Positions 30,952 through 40,846 of a DNA stretch of 64,000 nucleotides are shown here, one piece after another. This stretch comes from Thioalkalivibrio sp. ALJ12 (GTDB lineage Bacteria; Pseudomonadota; Gammaproteobacteria; Ectothiorhodospirales; Ectothiorhodospiraceae): assembly GCF_000378305.1 (NCBI RefSeq), contig NZ_KB899538.1, positions 682,001-746,000 of the forward strand, given 5' to 3'. A model generated the notes under the pieces. That model worked only from the letters and a program-made list of their open reading frames with translations. It was not told where the DNA came from and ran no database searches. The translations under genes were made by a program, and so were the position numbers. Position 1 is the stretch's first letter, and each line of letters begins with the position of its first letter.

Positions 30952-32208
30952 TCAAAGCCTAAGGTCTTCCATCGGAAGGGACGGCGATTCGTTCAGCACC
31001 CCCGCACGAACCAGCGCTGCCGCGCCGCAGGCAAACGTCCAGCCCAGGTGCCCGGACCCGGTATTCAGGTGCAGGCCCTCGATGGCGGTCGGGCCGAGGA
31101 TCGGCGTGCCACGGGCGCTCATCGGGCGCAGCCCGGTCCAGGGTGCCATCGTCAGCGGGTCGAAGGTCGCGGGCAGGCCGGTCAGGGTGCGCCGGCACTG
31201 ATCGAGGACATTCGCCGCGCGTTCGACATTCAGGTAACGGTCGCGGCCGGCGAATTCGGCGGTGCCGGCCAGGCGCAGGCGTTCCCCCAGCGGGGTCATC
31301 ACCACCTTGTTGGCGTCATCGATCAGCGGCAGGTTCAGCTGGCAGTCGGCGTTCATCGGGAGGGTCAGCGAATAGCCCTTCACCGGGGCGACGGGCAGAT
31401 GCAGCCCCAGCGGGCGCAGCAGGTCCGGGGCGTGGTAGCCGTTGGCGACCACGCAGGCATCCGCCGCGATCGGCCCTTCGGAGGTCTCCACCGCATCGAT
31501 GCGGCCACGGTGGGTGCGCAGGCGCCGCACGGTGACGTTCGGGTAATAGCGGATGCCCCGGCGCTGGCCGATCGCGAGCAGCTGCTCGGTGAAGCGGGCG
31601 GCGTCGCCGATTGCATCCCCGGGGAAGAACAGCCCGCCGCACAGGCGGTCGCGCACCGGGGCCAATGCCGGCTCCTCGGCGATGATCCGTTCCACGTCCC
31701 AGTCCTCGAAGCGCACATCCTCATCACGCATCGCCTCGCTGGCGGCACGGTTGTGGGCCTGGCTGGCCGGGTCCTGGAACAGCTTCAGGATGCCGCAGCG
31801 GCGAAAGTCGAAGTCCAGCCCCGCGCTCGCCAGTTCCCGCTGCAGCCGGTCGATCTCACGGAGCGAGAACGCGGCCAGGCGGGCATTCAGGCGGGTGTGC
31901 TGCTCGAACAGCGAACGGCGGCTGTGCCACAGAAAACGCAGGCCCCAGCCGGCCAGCCCCGGCAGGGCGCGCGGGCGCAACAGCAGCGGCGACTCCGTGC
32001 GGCCGAGAAAGCGCAGCAGGTCCAGCCCGACGCCGGGGGTGTTCCAGGGTTCGGCGTGGCTCGCATGCAGCATGCCGCCATTGGCCTGGCTGGAGCCGGT
32101 GGCGGGGGTGGGGGCGGCGTCCACCAGCACGACCTCGGCCCCGGCCTCCTGCAGGTACCAGGCGGTGGTCACACCGATCACGCCGGCCCCGATCACGACT
32201 ACGCGCAT
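30952..32208 (-). CDS. dadA: D-amino acid dehydrogenase
   Basis: A 418-residue FAD enzyme that deaminates D-amino acids such as D-alanine and feeds the respiratory chain. The FAD loop is VVIGAGVIGVTTAWYL at the start. TGSSQANGGMLHASHAEPW and a late LNTGSGHLGWTFACGA region are typical of DadA. The length is normal. It follows hrpA by 25 bases on the same strand. No alanine racemase (dadX) is near. Confidence 0.9.
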   Translation of the reverse strand: MRVVVIGAGVIGVTTAWYLQEAGAEVVLVDAAPTPATGSSQANGGMLHASHAEPWNTPGVGLDLLRFLGRTESPLLLRPRALPGLAGWGLRFLWHSRRSLFEQHTRLNARLAAFSLREIDRLQRELASAGLDFDFRRCGILKLFQDPASQAHNRAASEAMRDEDVRFEDWDVERIIAEEPALAPVRDRLCGGLFFPGDAIGDAARFTEQLLAIGQRRGIRYYPNVTVRRLRTHRGRIDAVETSEGPIAADACVVANGYHAPDLLRPLGLHLPVAPVKGYSLTLPMNADCQLNLPLIDDANKVVMTPLGERLRLAGTAEFAGRDRYLNVERAANVLDQCRRTLTGLPATFDPLTMAPWTGLRPMSARGTPILGPTAIEGLHLNTGSGHLGWTFACGAAALVRAGVLNESPSLPMEDLRL

Positions 32209-32233
32209 CCGCTGCTTCCCTTATCAAGAACGC

Positions 32234-35200
32234 TCATGTACCACTTGCCAGTCGTTGGATCACGTCCGCGTATTCGCGTTCCAGCCGTTTCGGCGACACC
32301 TTCTCGCGCGTGCCCAGTTCCTGGGCGAACTGCGAGACGCGAAACTCCTCGATGCGGTAGCGAAACGCGAGCACGTCCGGGTGGTCCGGCGCCCGCGCGA
32401 TCAGCTCCTGGGCCTGCTGCCACAGCGGCTCGACCGCCACACGACGGGCGCGGTCCTTGTCCGGCGCCTGGGTCAGGCGTTCCAGGCGCTTGTCGATTGC
32501 CTGCAGGTAGCGCGGCAGCTCGGGCAGCACGTCATGCGGGGTACGCAGCAGGAAATCGGCCGGGACCAGGGCCTCGAGCTGCCCGCGGATGTCGCGTGCG
32601 GCCTCGATCCAGGAAAGCGGCAGATCCCCCTGCAGCCGGGTGCGCAGGTCGTGCCAGTGGCGCAGGATCTCGGCGGCAAGGCGCGAGAGCTCCATCACCG
32701 TGGGCGAGAACTCGGGCAGGCGACCCTCCAGGCGTTCTTGAAAGGCTTCGGCATCGCGTGGCCAGGGATCGGCCAGGAACACGCGGTCGGCCGCGGCCTC
32801 CAGGATCTGGTCGCGCAGGGCCTCGCAGCTGCCGAGCGTCGAGTAGTTCAGGCAGGCGCGTTCGATCTCCGGAAGCTGGCGGCGCAGATCGCGGGCGGTC
32901 TTGCGCGCGCCCAGCAGGAACAGCCGGCGCAGCCCCGCGCGGTGCGCCCGCGCGGCCCGCGCGGGGTCCGGTTCCAGCTCCAGCGAGACGGCGTCGCCGC
33001 GATCGACCAGGATCGGGAAGGCGCGCAGCTGCGCCCCCTGGTGATCGAATTCGACGCTCTCCGGCAATGCGCCGAAGTCCCATTCGGTGATCCCCTCGCG
33101 GGTGATCTCGTCCGGGCGGCTGGCGTCGAAGTGGGCCTCGGCGCTGTCGCCCAGCCGGCGCTTCAGCGCGGCCAGGTCGCGGCCGCTGGCCTGCTCGTTG
33201 CCTTCCGGGTCGAGGATGCGGAAGCGCATCACCAGGTGTGGCTCCAGGTTCTCCGGGCGCCAGGCATCCAGCGGGATCTCGGTACCGGTCATCGCGCGCA
33301 GGGCCTCGGCCAAGGCCGGGATCAGCGGGCCCTGGCGGTGCTCGATGCGCGCGAGCGCGGCCTGCGCGAAGTCCGGCGCGGGCACGAACTGGCGGCGCAG
33401 GCCCTTGGGCAGGCTCTTCAAAAGGCCGGTCACGCGCTCCTCCAGCAGCCCCGGCACCAGCCAGTCGCCCAGCCAGTCGGGTACCGCGTTCAGCGCCGCG
33501 ATCGGGATGGTCACGGTCACGCCGTCGTCCGGCTGGCCCGGTTCGAAGCGGTAGGCCAGCGGCAGGCGCAGGCCCTCGACCTCCAGGTGGTCAGGGTAGG
33601 CCCCTTGTGGGAGTGCGGTGTCCGGTTCGTTCAGAAGTTCCGCACGGTCGATCCGCAGGGCGTCCGGGTCCTTCTTCTCGGTCTTGCGTGCCCAGGTCTC
33701 GAAGCTCGTGCCGTCGGTGATCTCCGCCGGCAGGCGGGCATCATAGAAGTCGAACAGGCGATCCTCTTCCACCAGCAGGTCGCGCCGGCGCCCGCGCGCC
33801 TCCTGCTCGGCGATCTCGGCCACGGCCTCGCGGTTGGCCTGTACCCCCTTCGAGCGGGTGCGCAGCTCGCCGCCGACCAGGCCCTCGCGGATCAGGATGC
33901 GCCGCGCCTCGGCCGGGTCGTGCTTCGCGAAGTCCACCGGCTTTTTAGGGGCGACGACCAGGCCATACAGGGTGATGCGGTCGAAGGCCCCGACGCGCCC
34001 GCTGCGGCGCTGGAAGTGCGGCTCGAAGATGTGGTGCTTGAGCAGGTGGGGGGCCGCGCCCAGGATCCAGTCGGGCTCGATACGGGCATTGTCGCGGGCG
34101 TAGACGCGCGTGGTCTCGGCGATCTCCGCGCTCATCACCCAGGCGGGTTTCTTCTTCGCCAGGACCGACCCGGGATGGATCTGGAAGCGGCGGTTGCGTG
34201 CGCCTAGATAGTCGCCGCGCTCGGTCTTCTGTCCGATCTGGCTGACCAGTCCGGTCAGCAGCGCGCAGTGCACGGGCTCGGCGTCGGCGGACTGGTGGTT
34301 CGGCTTCAGGTCCATCTCGCGGGCCTGGCGCAGGAGCTGCACGCGCAGCTCCTGCCACTCGCGCATGCGCAGGAAGTTCAGGAAGTGCTCGCGACACCAG
34401 CGTTTCAGCGCATTCGAGCCAAGGTCCTCGCGTGCGGTGTGCCAGGCCTCCCACAGCCTCAGCATGCCCATGAAGTCGGAGCCCTCGACCTGAAACTCGC
34501 GATGGGCCTGGTCCGCGGCCTGCGTGGCCTCGGCCGGGCGCTCGCGCGGGTCCTGCAGCGACAGGAAGGCGGCGATGGTCGCGGTCTCGGTCACGCAGCC
34601 GTGATCGGCCCCGGCCAGCAGCATCGCGCCGTGGCGCGGGTCGATGGGCATGCGCGCCAGCTGGCGGCCGCGCGGGGTGATGCGCCCGCGCGCATCCACC
34701 GCGCCCAGCTCCTCCAGCAGGCGGTAGCCGTCCTTGACCAGGCGCGGGTCGGGCGGGTCCACGAACGGGAACTGGCGCGGCTGGCCGAGCTTCAGCGCGG
34801 CCATCTGCAGGATCACCGAGGCGAGGTTGGAGCGCTGGATCTCCGGGTCGGTGAACGGGGGGCGCAGGTTGTAGTCGTCCTCCGCGAACAGCCGGATGCA
34901 GATGCCGGGGCCGAGCCGTCCGCAGCGCCCGGCGCGCTGGTCGCAGGCGGCCTGCGAGATCGGCTCCAGGCTCAGGCGCTGCACCCGCGAGCGCCAGGAG
35001 TAGCGCGAGACGCGGGCCAGCCCCGAGTCGATCACGAAGCGGATGCCGGGGACCGTCAGTGCGGTCTCGGCGACGTTGGTGGCCAGCACGATGCGCCGCC
35101 CGGCGTGGGACTGAAAGACCCGCGACTGCTCGCGGGCGGACAGGCGCGCGTACAGCGCCAGGACCTCGGTGTCCGAGCGCACCTGGCCGCGCAGGGCCTT

Positions 35201-36157
35201 GTGGGCGTCGCGGATCTCGCGCTCGCCGGGCAGGAACACCAGGATGTCGCCGGGGCCGGCACGCTCGCATTCGGCGACCGCGTCGCGGATGCCGTCGAAC
35301 AGGTCGCGTTCGCCGCGGCCGGTGTTCTCGTCCTCGCCAGTCTCTTCCGGCTCGATCGGGCGGTAGCGCAGCTCCACCGGGTAGGTGCGTCCCGCCACGG
35401 TCAGGATCGGGGCGTCGTCGAAGAACGCCGACAGCCGCTCCGGGTCCAGCGTGGCGGAGGTGATGATGATGCGCAGCTCCGGGCGCTTCTTCGACAGGCG
35501 CTTGAGCACGCCCATCAGGAAATCGATGTTCAGGCTGCGTTCGTGCGCCTCGTCGACGATCAGGGTGTCGTAGGCGCGCAGTTCCGGGTCATGCGCCAGC
35601 TCCGCCAGCAGCATGCCGTCGGTCATCAGCTTGACCCAGTTGTTCGGCCCGGTCTGGTCGGAGAAGCGGACCTTGAAGCCGACGGTGGAAGTCTTGTCGC
35701 CCCCGAGCGTGGTGCCCAGCTCCTCGGCGATGCGGCTGGCGACCGAGCGGGCCGCGATACGGCGCGGCTGGGTGTGGCCGATCAGCCCGGCCTCGCCGCG
35801 TCCGGCCTCGATGCACAGTTTTGGTAGCTGGGTGGTCTTGCCGGAGCCGGTCTCGCCGCATAGCACCAGCACCGGGTGTTCGCGGATCGCGGCGATAATC
35901 CGTTCGCGCTCGGCATGGATCGGCAGGTCGCCGGCATAGACGGGCTGCGGGCGCAGGCGTTCGCGTTCGGCGGCGCCCTGTTCGGCGTGTGCAAGGCGTT
36001 CGGTCAGGGTGGAGACGAGCCGGTCGCAGGGCTGGCCGCGCTTGTGCCGCTGGCGGGCCCGGCGCAGCAGTTCGCCCAGTTCGCGGCGTTCGCTGCCCTG
36101 CGGCAGGGCCTCTACGGTCCTCGCCAGTGCGTCCAGGTCCGGGCCGGCCGCGGCCAT
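32234..36157 (-). CDS. hrpA: ATP-dependent RNA helicase HrpA
   Basis: A 1307-residue DEAH-box helicase close in length to E. coli HrpA. Motif I is GETGSGKTTQLPK near residue 98, motif II DEAHERS near residue 200, motif III SATLD and motif VI QRAGRCGRLGPG near residue 391. The DUF3418-like C-terminal half follows. It acts on ribosome-bound mRNA. The ATG at 36157 is used; the frame could begin one codon earlier at a TTG. It overlaps the stop of the SPOR gene by one base (TGATG). Confidence 0.96.
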   Translation of the reverse strand: MAAAGPDLDALARTVEALPQGSERRELGELLRRARQRHKRGQPCDRLVSTLTERLAHAEQGAAERERLRPQPVYAGDLPIHAERERIIAAIREHPVLVLCGETGSGKTTQLPKLCIEAGRGEAGLIGHTQPRRIAARSVASRIAEELGTTLGGDKTSTVGFKVRFSDQTGPNNWVKLMTDGMLLAELAHDPELRAYDTLIVDEAHERSLNIDFLMGVLKRLSKKRPELRIIITSATLDPERLSAFFDDAPILTVAGRTYPVELRYRPIEPEETGEDENTGRGERDLFDGIRDAVAECERAGPGDILVFLPGEREIRDAHKALRGQVRSDTEVLALYARLSAREQSRVFQSHAGRRIVLATNVAETALTVPGIRFVIDSGLARVSRYSWRSRVQRLSLEPISQAACDQRAGRCGRLGPGICIRLFAEDDYNLRPPFTDPEIQRSNLASVILQMAALKLGQPRQFPFVDPPDPRLVKDGYRLLEELGAVDARGRITPRGRQLARMPIDPRHGAMLLAGADHGCVTETATIAAFLSLQDPRERPAEATQAADQAHREFQVEGSDFMGMLRLWEAWHTAREDLGSNALKRWCREHFLNFLRMREWQELRVQLLRQAREMDLKPNHQSADAEPVHCALLTGLVSQIGQKTERGDYLGARNRRFQIHPGSVLAKKKPAWVMSAEIAETTRVYARDNARIEPDWILGAAPHLLKHHIFEPHFQRRSGRVGAFDRITLYGLVVAPKKPVDFAKHDPAEARRILIREGLVGGELRTRSKGVQANREAVAEIAEQEARGRRRDLLVEEDRLFDFYDARLPAEITDGTSFETWARKTEKKDPDALRIDRAELLNEPDTALPQGAYPDHLEVEGLRLPLAYRFEPGQPDDGVTVTIPIAALNAVPDWLGDWLVPGLLEERVTGLLKSLPKGLRRQFVPAPDFAQAALARIEHRQGPLIPALAEALRAMTGTEIPLDAWRPENLEPHLVMRFRILDPEGNEQASGRDLAALKRRLGDSAEAHFDASRPDEITREGITEWDFGALPESVEFDHQGAQLRAFPILVDRGDAVSLELEPDPARAARAHRAGLRRLFLLGARKTARDLRRQLPEIERACLNYSTLGSCEALRDQILEAAADRVFLADPWPRDAEAFQERLEGRLPEFSPTVMELSRLAAEILRHWHDLRTRLQGDLPLSWIEAARDIRGQLEALVPADFLLRTPHDVLPELPRYLQAIDKRLERLTQAPDKDRARRVAVEPLWQQAQELIARAPDHPDVLAFRYRIEEFRVSQFAQELGTREKVSPKRLEREYADVIQRLASGT

Positions 36158-36741
36158 CAACCGTCCCGATGACGCAGGCGCAGGGCCTCGATGTTCTCCG
36201 AGCGCAGGCGGTCCAGGGCGCGGTTGACGTCGTCCTCCTGGGTGAAGGGGCCGACAAAGACGCGGTGCCAGGTGTCGCCCTCGATCTCGACCTCGTGCAC
36301 CTGCGGGCTCAGGCCCAGCAGAGAGATGCGGGCCTTCATCTCGTCGGCCTGTTCGAACCGCCGGAACGAGCCGATCTGCAGGATCACAGGATCGCCCTCG
36401 GCCGGGGAGGCCGGGGGCGGGACCACCTGATCCTGCGGGACTTCGCGTTCGCCCCGGGGGACGCGAACCTCGTCTTCGGGCAGCAGCTCGTAGTAGCGAA
36501 ACCGCGGCTCGTCATCGGTGGGCAGGCGCTCCGGCTCCGCTGCCGGTGCGCGCTCGGCCGGGGGCTCCGGTTCGCCGAACAGGGCACCGATGTCGGGTGA
36601 ACGATCGGCCCCCTGGAGATAGAGCACGGCGGCGATCCCGAGCCCGATCAGCAGGCCGGCGAACATCCAGACCCAGCCCGGGATCGGTCGCGAGGCGCGG
36701 GCGGGGGTCGTCTTGCGGCGCTTGCGGCGGGCCTGGGCCAT
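36157..36741 (-). CDS. SPOR-domain protein (FtsN-like architecture)
   Basis: A 194-residue inner-membrane protein. A Lys/Arg-rich cytoplasmic start (1-20), one membrane segment (about 22-42), an acidic and Pro-rich linker with the negatively charged EPEPPAERAPAAEPERL, and a C-terminal SPOR domain (near 117-190; ILQIGSFRRFEQADEMKARI and WHRVFVGPF). This resembles FtsN, which binds denuded peptidoglycan at the septum. Whether this is the cell's FtsN is not provable here, although ftsN lies close to argS in many gammaproteobacteria. It lies 3 bases after the argS stop. Confidence 0.85.
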   Translation of the reverse strand: MAQARRKRRKTTPARASRPIPGWVWMFAGLLIGLGIAAVLYLQGADRSPDIGALFGEPEPPAERAPAAEPERLPTDDEPRFRYYELLPEDEVRVPRGEREVPQDQVVPPPASPAEGDPVILQIGSFRRFEQADEMKARISLLGLSPQVHEVEIEGDTWHRVFVGPFTQEDDVNRALDRLRSENIEALRLRHRDG

Positions 36742-36744
36742 GGG

Positions 36745-38508
36745 CTACATCCGTTCGGGGGCGGTGACGCCGAGCAGGCGCAGCCCATTGTGCAGCACCT
36801 GTTTGATGCCGGTCAGCAGCGCCAGGCGCGCGCCGATGACGTTGGCGTCCTCTGCATTCAGGAACGGCACGGCGTTGTAGTAGGTGTGGAAGCCGGCGGC
36901 CAGCTCGCGCAGGTACTGGGCGATCTGGTGTGGCTCGCAGGTCTCGGCGGCTGCCGCGATCACCTCGGGGAAGCGGTCGAGCCGATCCAGCAGGTCGTCT
37001 TCCTGCGGCTCGGTCAGGCGTGCGGACAGCCCGGCGTCGTCCAGCGCGCTGGCGGTATGGCCGCGCTCGGCGGCGGTACGCAGCACGCTGGCGATGCGCG
37101 CGTGGGCGTACTGGATGTAATACATCGGGTTGTCGTTGGACTGCGACTTGGCCAGGTCCAGGTCGAAGTCCAGGTGCTGGTCGCAGCGCCGCTGTACATA
37201 GAAGAAGCGCGCGGCATCCGACCCGACCTCGTCGCGCAGCTCGCGCAGGGTGACGAACTGCCCGGCGCGGGTGGACATCGGCAGGCGTTCGCCCCCGCGG
37301 TAGAGGATCGCGAACTGTACCAGCAGCACGTCCAGGCGATCGGCCTCCAGGCCCAGGGCCTGCAGGGCGGCACGCACGCGCGGGACGTAGCCATGGTGGT
37401 CGGCGCCCCAGATGTTGATCACGCGCTCGAAGCCGCGCTGGAACTTTTCGCGGTGGTAGGCGATGTCGGAGGCGAAGTAGGTGTAGTCGCCGTTCTCGCG
37501 GCGCACCACGCGGTCCTTGTCGTCGCCGTAGTCGGAGGAGCGGAACCACAGGGCCCCGTCCTTTTCATAGAGCGCGCCATGCGCCTCGAGGTCCTGCACC
37601 GCGGCATCGATTGCACCGGAGTCGGCCAGGCTGCGTTCGGAGAACCAGCACTGGTATTCGACCCCGAACTCGCGCAGGTCGTCGCGGATGTCTTCAAGGA
37701 TCGCGTTCAGGCCGCAGTCGAACACCGTGCGGTACAGCGCCACGCCCAGCAGTTCGCGGGCGCGGGCGATCACCGCGTCGATGTAGACCTCCTTGTCGCC
37801 ACCGGCCGGCTCGTCCGGCGGCAGGTCGCGGGTCACGGCCTCGGCCGGATGCACGGCCTGGTCGCCGATCTGTGCGGTCAGGGCCTTGGCGACCGGATAG
37901 AGGTAGTCGCCCTGGTAGCCGTTGGCCGGGAACGGGACCTGTACGCCGTGCTGTTCCAGGTAGCGCAGCCAGACGCTGGCGGCGAGGATGTTCATCTGCC
38001 GCCCGGCGTCGTTCACGTAGTACTCGCGGGTGACGTCGAAGCCGCAGAAGTCCAGCAGGTCGGCGACGGTGGCGCCGAAGGCCGCGCCGCGCCCGTGGCC
38101 GACATGCAGCGGGCCGGTGGGGTTGGCGGAGACGAACTCCACCTGCACCGGGCGCCCGTTGCCTACGCTCGAGCGGCCAAAGTCGGCAGCCTGGGTGGCA
38201 ATGCGGCCCAGCACCTGGGTGCGGGCATCCGCGGCCAGGCGGAAGTTGATGAAGCCGGGGCCGGCGATCTCGGTGCCGGCCAGGCCGGGCACGGCCGGCA
38301 TCGCGGCGCACAGGGCCTCGGCCAGGTCACGGGGCTTGGTCTTCGCCGGGCGCGCGAGCTGCATCGCCAGGTTGCTGGCAAAGTCGCCGTGTTCGCGGTC
38401 GCGGGCACGCGTCACCTGCACCTCGACACCGTGATCGGCGGGTACGCGGCCATCGGCCACCAGGGTCTCCAGGGCGGCCGCGAGGGCCTGGGTAAGGGCG
38501 TCTTTCAA
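36745..38508 (-). CDS. argS: Arginyl-tRNA synthetase
   Basis: A 587-residue class I synthetase that loads arginine on tRNA-Arg. The HIGH motif appears as HVGHGRGAAFG near residue 117. The KMSKS position is LPMSTRAGQFV, a variant common in ArgS. An N-terminal Add-1 domain and the C-terminal DALR domain (ITYYNAVPFLN-like end, TGIKQVLHNGLRLLGV) are present. The length is normal. It heads a minus-strand unit with the SPOR gene, hrpA and probably dadA, and follows the priA terminator. Confidence 0.97.
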   Translation of the reverse strand: MKDALTQALAAALETLVADGRVPADHGVEVQVTRARDREHGDFASNLAMQLARPAKTKPRDLAEALCAAMPAVPGLAGTEIAGPGFINFRLAADARTQVLGRIATQAADFGRSSVGNGRPVQVEFVSANPTGPLHVGHGRGAAFGATVADLLDFCGFDVTREYYVNDAGRQMNILAASVWLRYLEQHGVQVPFPANGYQGDYLYPVAKALTAQIGDQAVHPAEAVTRDLPPDEPAGGDKEVYIDAVIARARELLGVALYRTVFDCGLNAILEDIRDDLREFGVEYQCWFSERSLADSGAIDAAVQDLEAHGALYEKDGALWFRSSDYGDDKDRVVRRENGDYTYFASDIAYHREKFQRGFERVINIWGADHHGYVPRVRAALQALGLEADRLDVLLVQFAILYRGGERLPMSTRAGQFVTLRELRDEVGSDAARFFYVQRRCDQHLDFDLDLAKSQSNDNPMYYIQYAHARIASVLRTAAERGHTASALDDAGLSARLTEPQEDDLLDRLDRFPEVIAAAAETCEPHQIAQYLRELAAGFHTYYNAVPFLNAEDANVIGARLALLTGIKQVLHNGLRLLGVTAPERM

Positions 38509-38529
38509 GGGAACCGAGTCCGTCGTCTC

Positions 38530-38559
38530 AAAAGCCCGGCATTCTAACCAGAATGCCGG
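38530..38559 (-). terminator. Terminator of priA
   Basis: A 9-base stem (CCGGCATTC / GAATGCCGG, 38536-38559) has a six-base loop and, on the minus strand, is followed by GCTTTTGAG. It lies after the priA stop and before the argS start, so it separates the two units. The T run is short. Confidence 0.7.
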
Positions 38560-38583
38560 CCCGATGCCTGTTCTGTGCGGGTT

Positions 38584-40779
38584 TCAGGCGAGCGAGACCG
38601 GGTCCACGTCGATCGCGATGCGAACCCCGCGCGGCAGATCCTCGGTCTGCCAGGAATGCCGCGCCTGCGCGAGCGTCCGGTGCAGGGCCTGGCGCTCGGC
38701 CGCGCGCAGCAGGATCTGCTCGCGGAAACGCCGGTTCACGCGGTGGCGCGGGGCGGGCGCCGGACCCAGCACGCGCAGGTCCCCGTGCCGCGTCGCGAGC
38801 AGGTGTCCCGCGATGGTCTCCGCGTGGCGATGCGCCGCCGCGGCCTCGGCGGCCTCGACGCGGACCAGGGCCAGGTGCCCGTACGGCGGCAGCCCGGCCG
38901 CCTCGCGTTCGGCCAGCAGCGGCTCCAGCATCGCCGGGTAGTTACCGGCATCCAGCCCCCGCATCAGGGGGTGATCGGGGTGGCCGGTCTGCAGCAGTAC
39001 CCGCCCGCCCCCGTCGCCCCGGCCCGCGCGCCCGGCGGCTTGCACGATCAGTTGCAGGGTGTGCTCGGTGGCACGCAGGTCCACGCTGAACAGCCCCTGA
39101 TCGACGTCGACCACGCCGACCAGTCCGACGCGCGGGAAATCGTGCCCCTTGGCGAGCATCTGGGTGCCGACGACGATTGCGGCATCCAGCTGCCGGATGC
39201 GATCCAGTGCGGCCTCCAGGGCCCCCTTGTGACGCACGCTGTCGCGGTCCAGGCGGATGATTGGTGTCTGCGGGAAGTGCCGAGCCAGCGCCTGTTCCAG
39301 GCGCTGGGTGCCCAGCCCGCGGTGGGCCAGGGTCTCGCCGCATTCCGGGCAGTGTTCGGCGCGGGGCTCCTGGTGCCCGCACAGGTGGCAGATCGCGCGG
39401 CGATCATGGGCATGCACGGTCAGGTGGGCATCGCAGTCCGGGCAGTCGGCGACCCAGCCGCAGGCCTCGCAGGTCAGCACCCGGGCAAAGCCGCGCCGGT
39501 TGAGCAGGACAAAGCACTGCTGGCCCTCGGCCAGGGTTTGCTGAATCGCATCCAGCAGTGGAGCGGTCAGGCCCTCGTCCGGGCTGTGCACGCGGGTGTC
39601 GATCGTCTCCACGCCAGGTGGCTGCGTGCCATCCGGGCGGGTGCGCAGATGTACATGGGTGTAGCGGCCCTGGCGCGCGGCGTGCAGGGTCTCCAGGGTG
39701 GGCGTCGCCGAGCCCAGCACGACCGGGGTGCGTTCCAGTTGCCCCCGCTTGACTGCCAGATCCCGCGCGCTGTAGCGAAAACCGTCCTGCTGCTTGAACG
39801 CGCTGTCGTGTTCCTCGTCGACGATGATCAGGCCCGGCTCGGGTAGCGGGACGAACAGGGCTGAACGGGTCCCGACGACGATGCGGCGCTCCCCGAGACG
39901 GGCGGCCTCCCAGGCGCGCAGGCGCTCGCCCTCGGCCAGGCCGGAGTGCAGCAGTGCGACCTGTCCCGGAAAGCGCTGCTGGATGCGCCCTGCAAGTTGC
40001 GGCGTCAGCGCGATTTCCGGGATCAGGAACAGGACCTGACGGCCACACGCGACCGCATCGGCGGCCATGCGCAGATAGACCTCGGTCTTGCCGCTGCCAG
40101 TGACGCCCTCCAGCAGCATCGGGCGGGGATCGTCCGGCGACACCGCCGCGATGGCCGTCTCCTGCTCGGGGGTCAGGGTGTAGCCGATGCCGGTGGGGGG
40201 CGCTGGGGCGCGTGGATTGGCACGCGTCTGTTCCAGCCAGCCGTGTGTCTCCAGCTGTCGCAGGTCCTTGGCGGTGATCTGCAGGGCGGCCGTGGTGGAC
40301 AGCGTCGTCCGGTCCAGCGCGGCCCCGAGCGCGGGCAGGGCACGAAGGATGGCGAGCTGGCGGCGGCCCCGTACCTGCCCTTCCGCCAGCGCTGTGTGGC
40401 CAGCCGGGGTGAGCCGCCAGAGGGGTTCAGGGGTCAGGGTGGGTAGAAGGTGGCCCCGCCGCAGGCCGGGTGGCAGCGCGCCGAGGAGGGCCTCGCCCAG
40501 CGGGTGGTGATAGTAGCGGGCACCAAAGCGCAGGAGTTCCAGAACCGTCGGCGTTAGGATCGGCCCCGGATCGGGGGAGGGCAGTGCCTCGCGCAGCTTG
40601 TTCTCGGGCACGTCGCTTTGGTTCGCGAGTGCGACGACGATGCCGATCGCCTCGCCACGCCCGAAGGGTACACGGACCCGTTGCCCGGGCCTCAGATCGG
40701 TGTCGTCGGGGATCCGGTAGTCGAACAGGCGGTCCAGCGGTCGGTCGAGTACGACCTGGGCAATTCCGTTCTCGGGCAT
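38584..40779 (-). CDS. priA: Primosomal protein N' (replication restart helicase)
   Basis: A 731-residue 3'-5' helicase that reloads the replisome at stalled forks. Features are the start MPENGIAQVVLDRPLDRLFDY of the 3'-end-binding domain, Walker A LEGVTGSGKTEVYL near residue 227, the DEEH box in IIVDEEHDSAFKQQ, and the zinc cysteines in CEACGWVADCPDCDAH and CHLCGHQ...HCPECGETL near residues 440-480. The length is normal. Two facing DnaA boxes lie 45-67 bases before the start. Confidence 0.97.
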   Translation of the reverse strand: MPENGIAQVVLDRPLDRLFDYRIPDDTDLRPGQRVRVPFGRGEAIGIVVALANQSDVPENKLREALPSPDPGPILTPTVLELLRFGARYYHHPLGEALLGALPPGLRRGHLLPTLTPEPLWRLTPAGHTALAEGQVRGRRQLAILRALPALGAALDRTTLSTTAALQITAKDLRQLETHGWLEQTRANPRAPAPPTGIGYTLTPEQETAIAAVSPDDPRPMLLEGVTGSGKTEVYLRMAADAVACGRQVLFLIPEIALTPQLAGRIQQRFPGQVALLHSGLAEGERLRAWEAARLGERRIVVGTRSALFVPLPEPGLIIVDEEHDSAFKQQDGFRYSARDLAVKRGQLERTPVVLGSATPTLETLHAARQGRYTHVHLRTRPDGTQPPGVETIDTRVHSPDEGLTAPLLDAIQQTLAEGQQCFVLLNRRGFARVLTCEACGWVADCPDCDAHLTVHAHDRRAICHLCGHQEPRAEHCPECGETLAHRGLGTQRLEQALARHFPQTPIIRLDRDSVRHKGALEAALDRIRQLDAAIVVGTQMLAKGHDFPRVGLVGVVDVDQGLFSVDLRATEHTLQLIVQAAGRAGRGDGGGRVLLQTGHPDHPLMRGLDAGNYPAMLEPLLAEREAAGLPPYGHLALVRVEAAEAAAAHRHAETIAGHLLATRHGDLRVLGPAPAPRHRVNRRFREQILLRAAERQALHRTLAQARHSWQTEDLPRGVRIAIDVDPVSLA

Positions 40780-40823
40780 GCGACTAGTCTACGCCAGTCC
40801 GCAGGGGCGCAAGAGTGTGACCG

Positions 40824-40846
40824 TTATCCACAAAACCTGTGGATAA
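40824..40846. promoter_or_regulatory. Inverted pair of DnaA boxes upstream of priA
   Basis: TTATCCACA at 40824-40832 and TGTGGATAA at 40838-40846 are both perfect matches to the DnaA consensus and face each other across five bases (AAACC). They form a 23-base palindrome in the priA upstream region (40780-41084). The rest of that gap has one AT-richer stretch, around 40925-40975, and no gene. The position suggests DnaA control of priA; that is an inference. Confidence 0.65.

Noticed and set aside
31553-34207. An 884-codon open frame antisense to dadA and hrpA
   Set aside because: It spans two real genes on the other strand and its residues are low-complexity (Arg, Ala, Gly rich), a GC-driven artefact.
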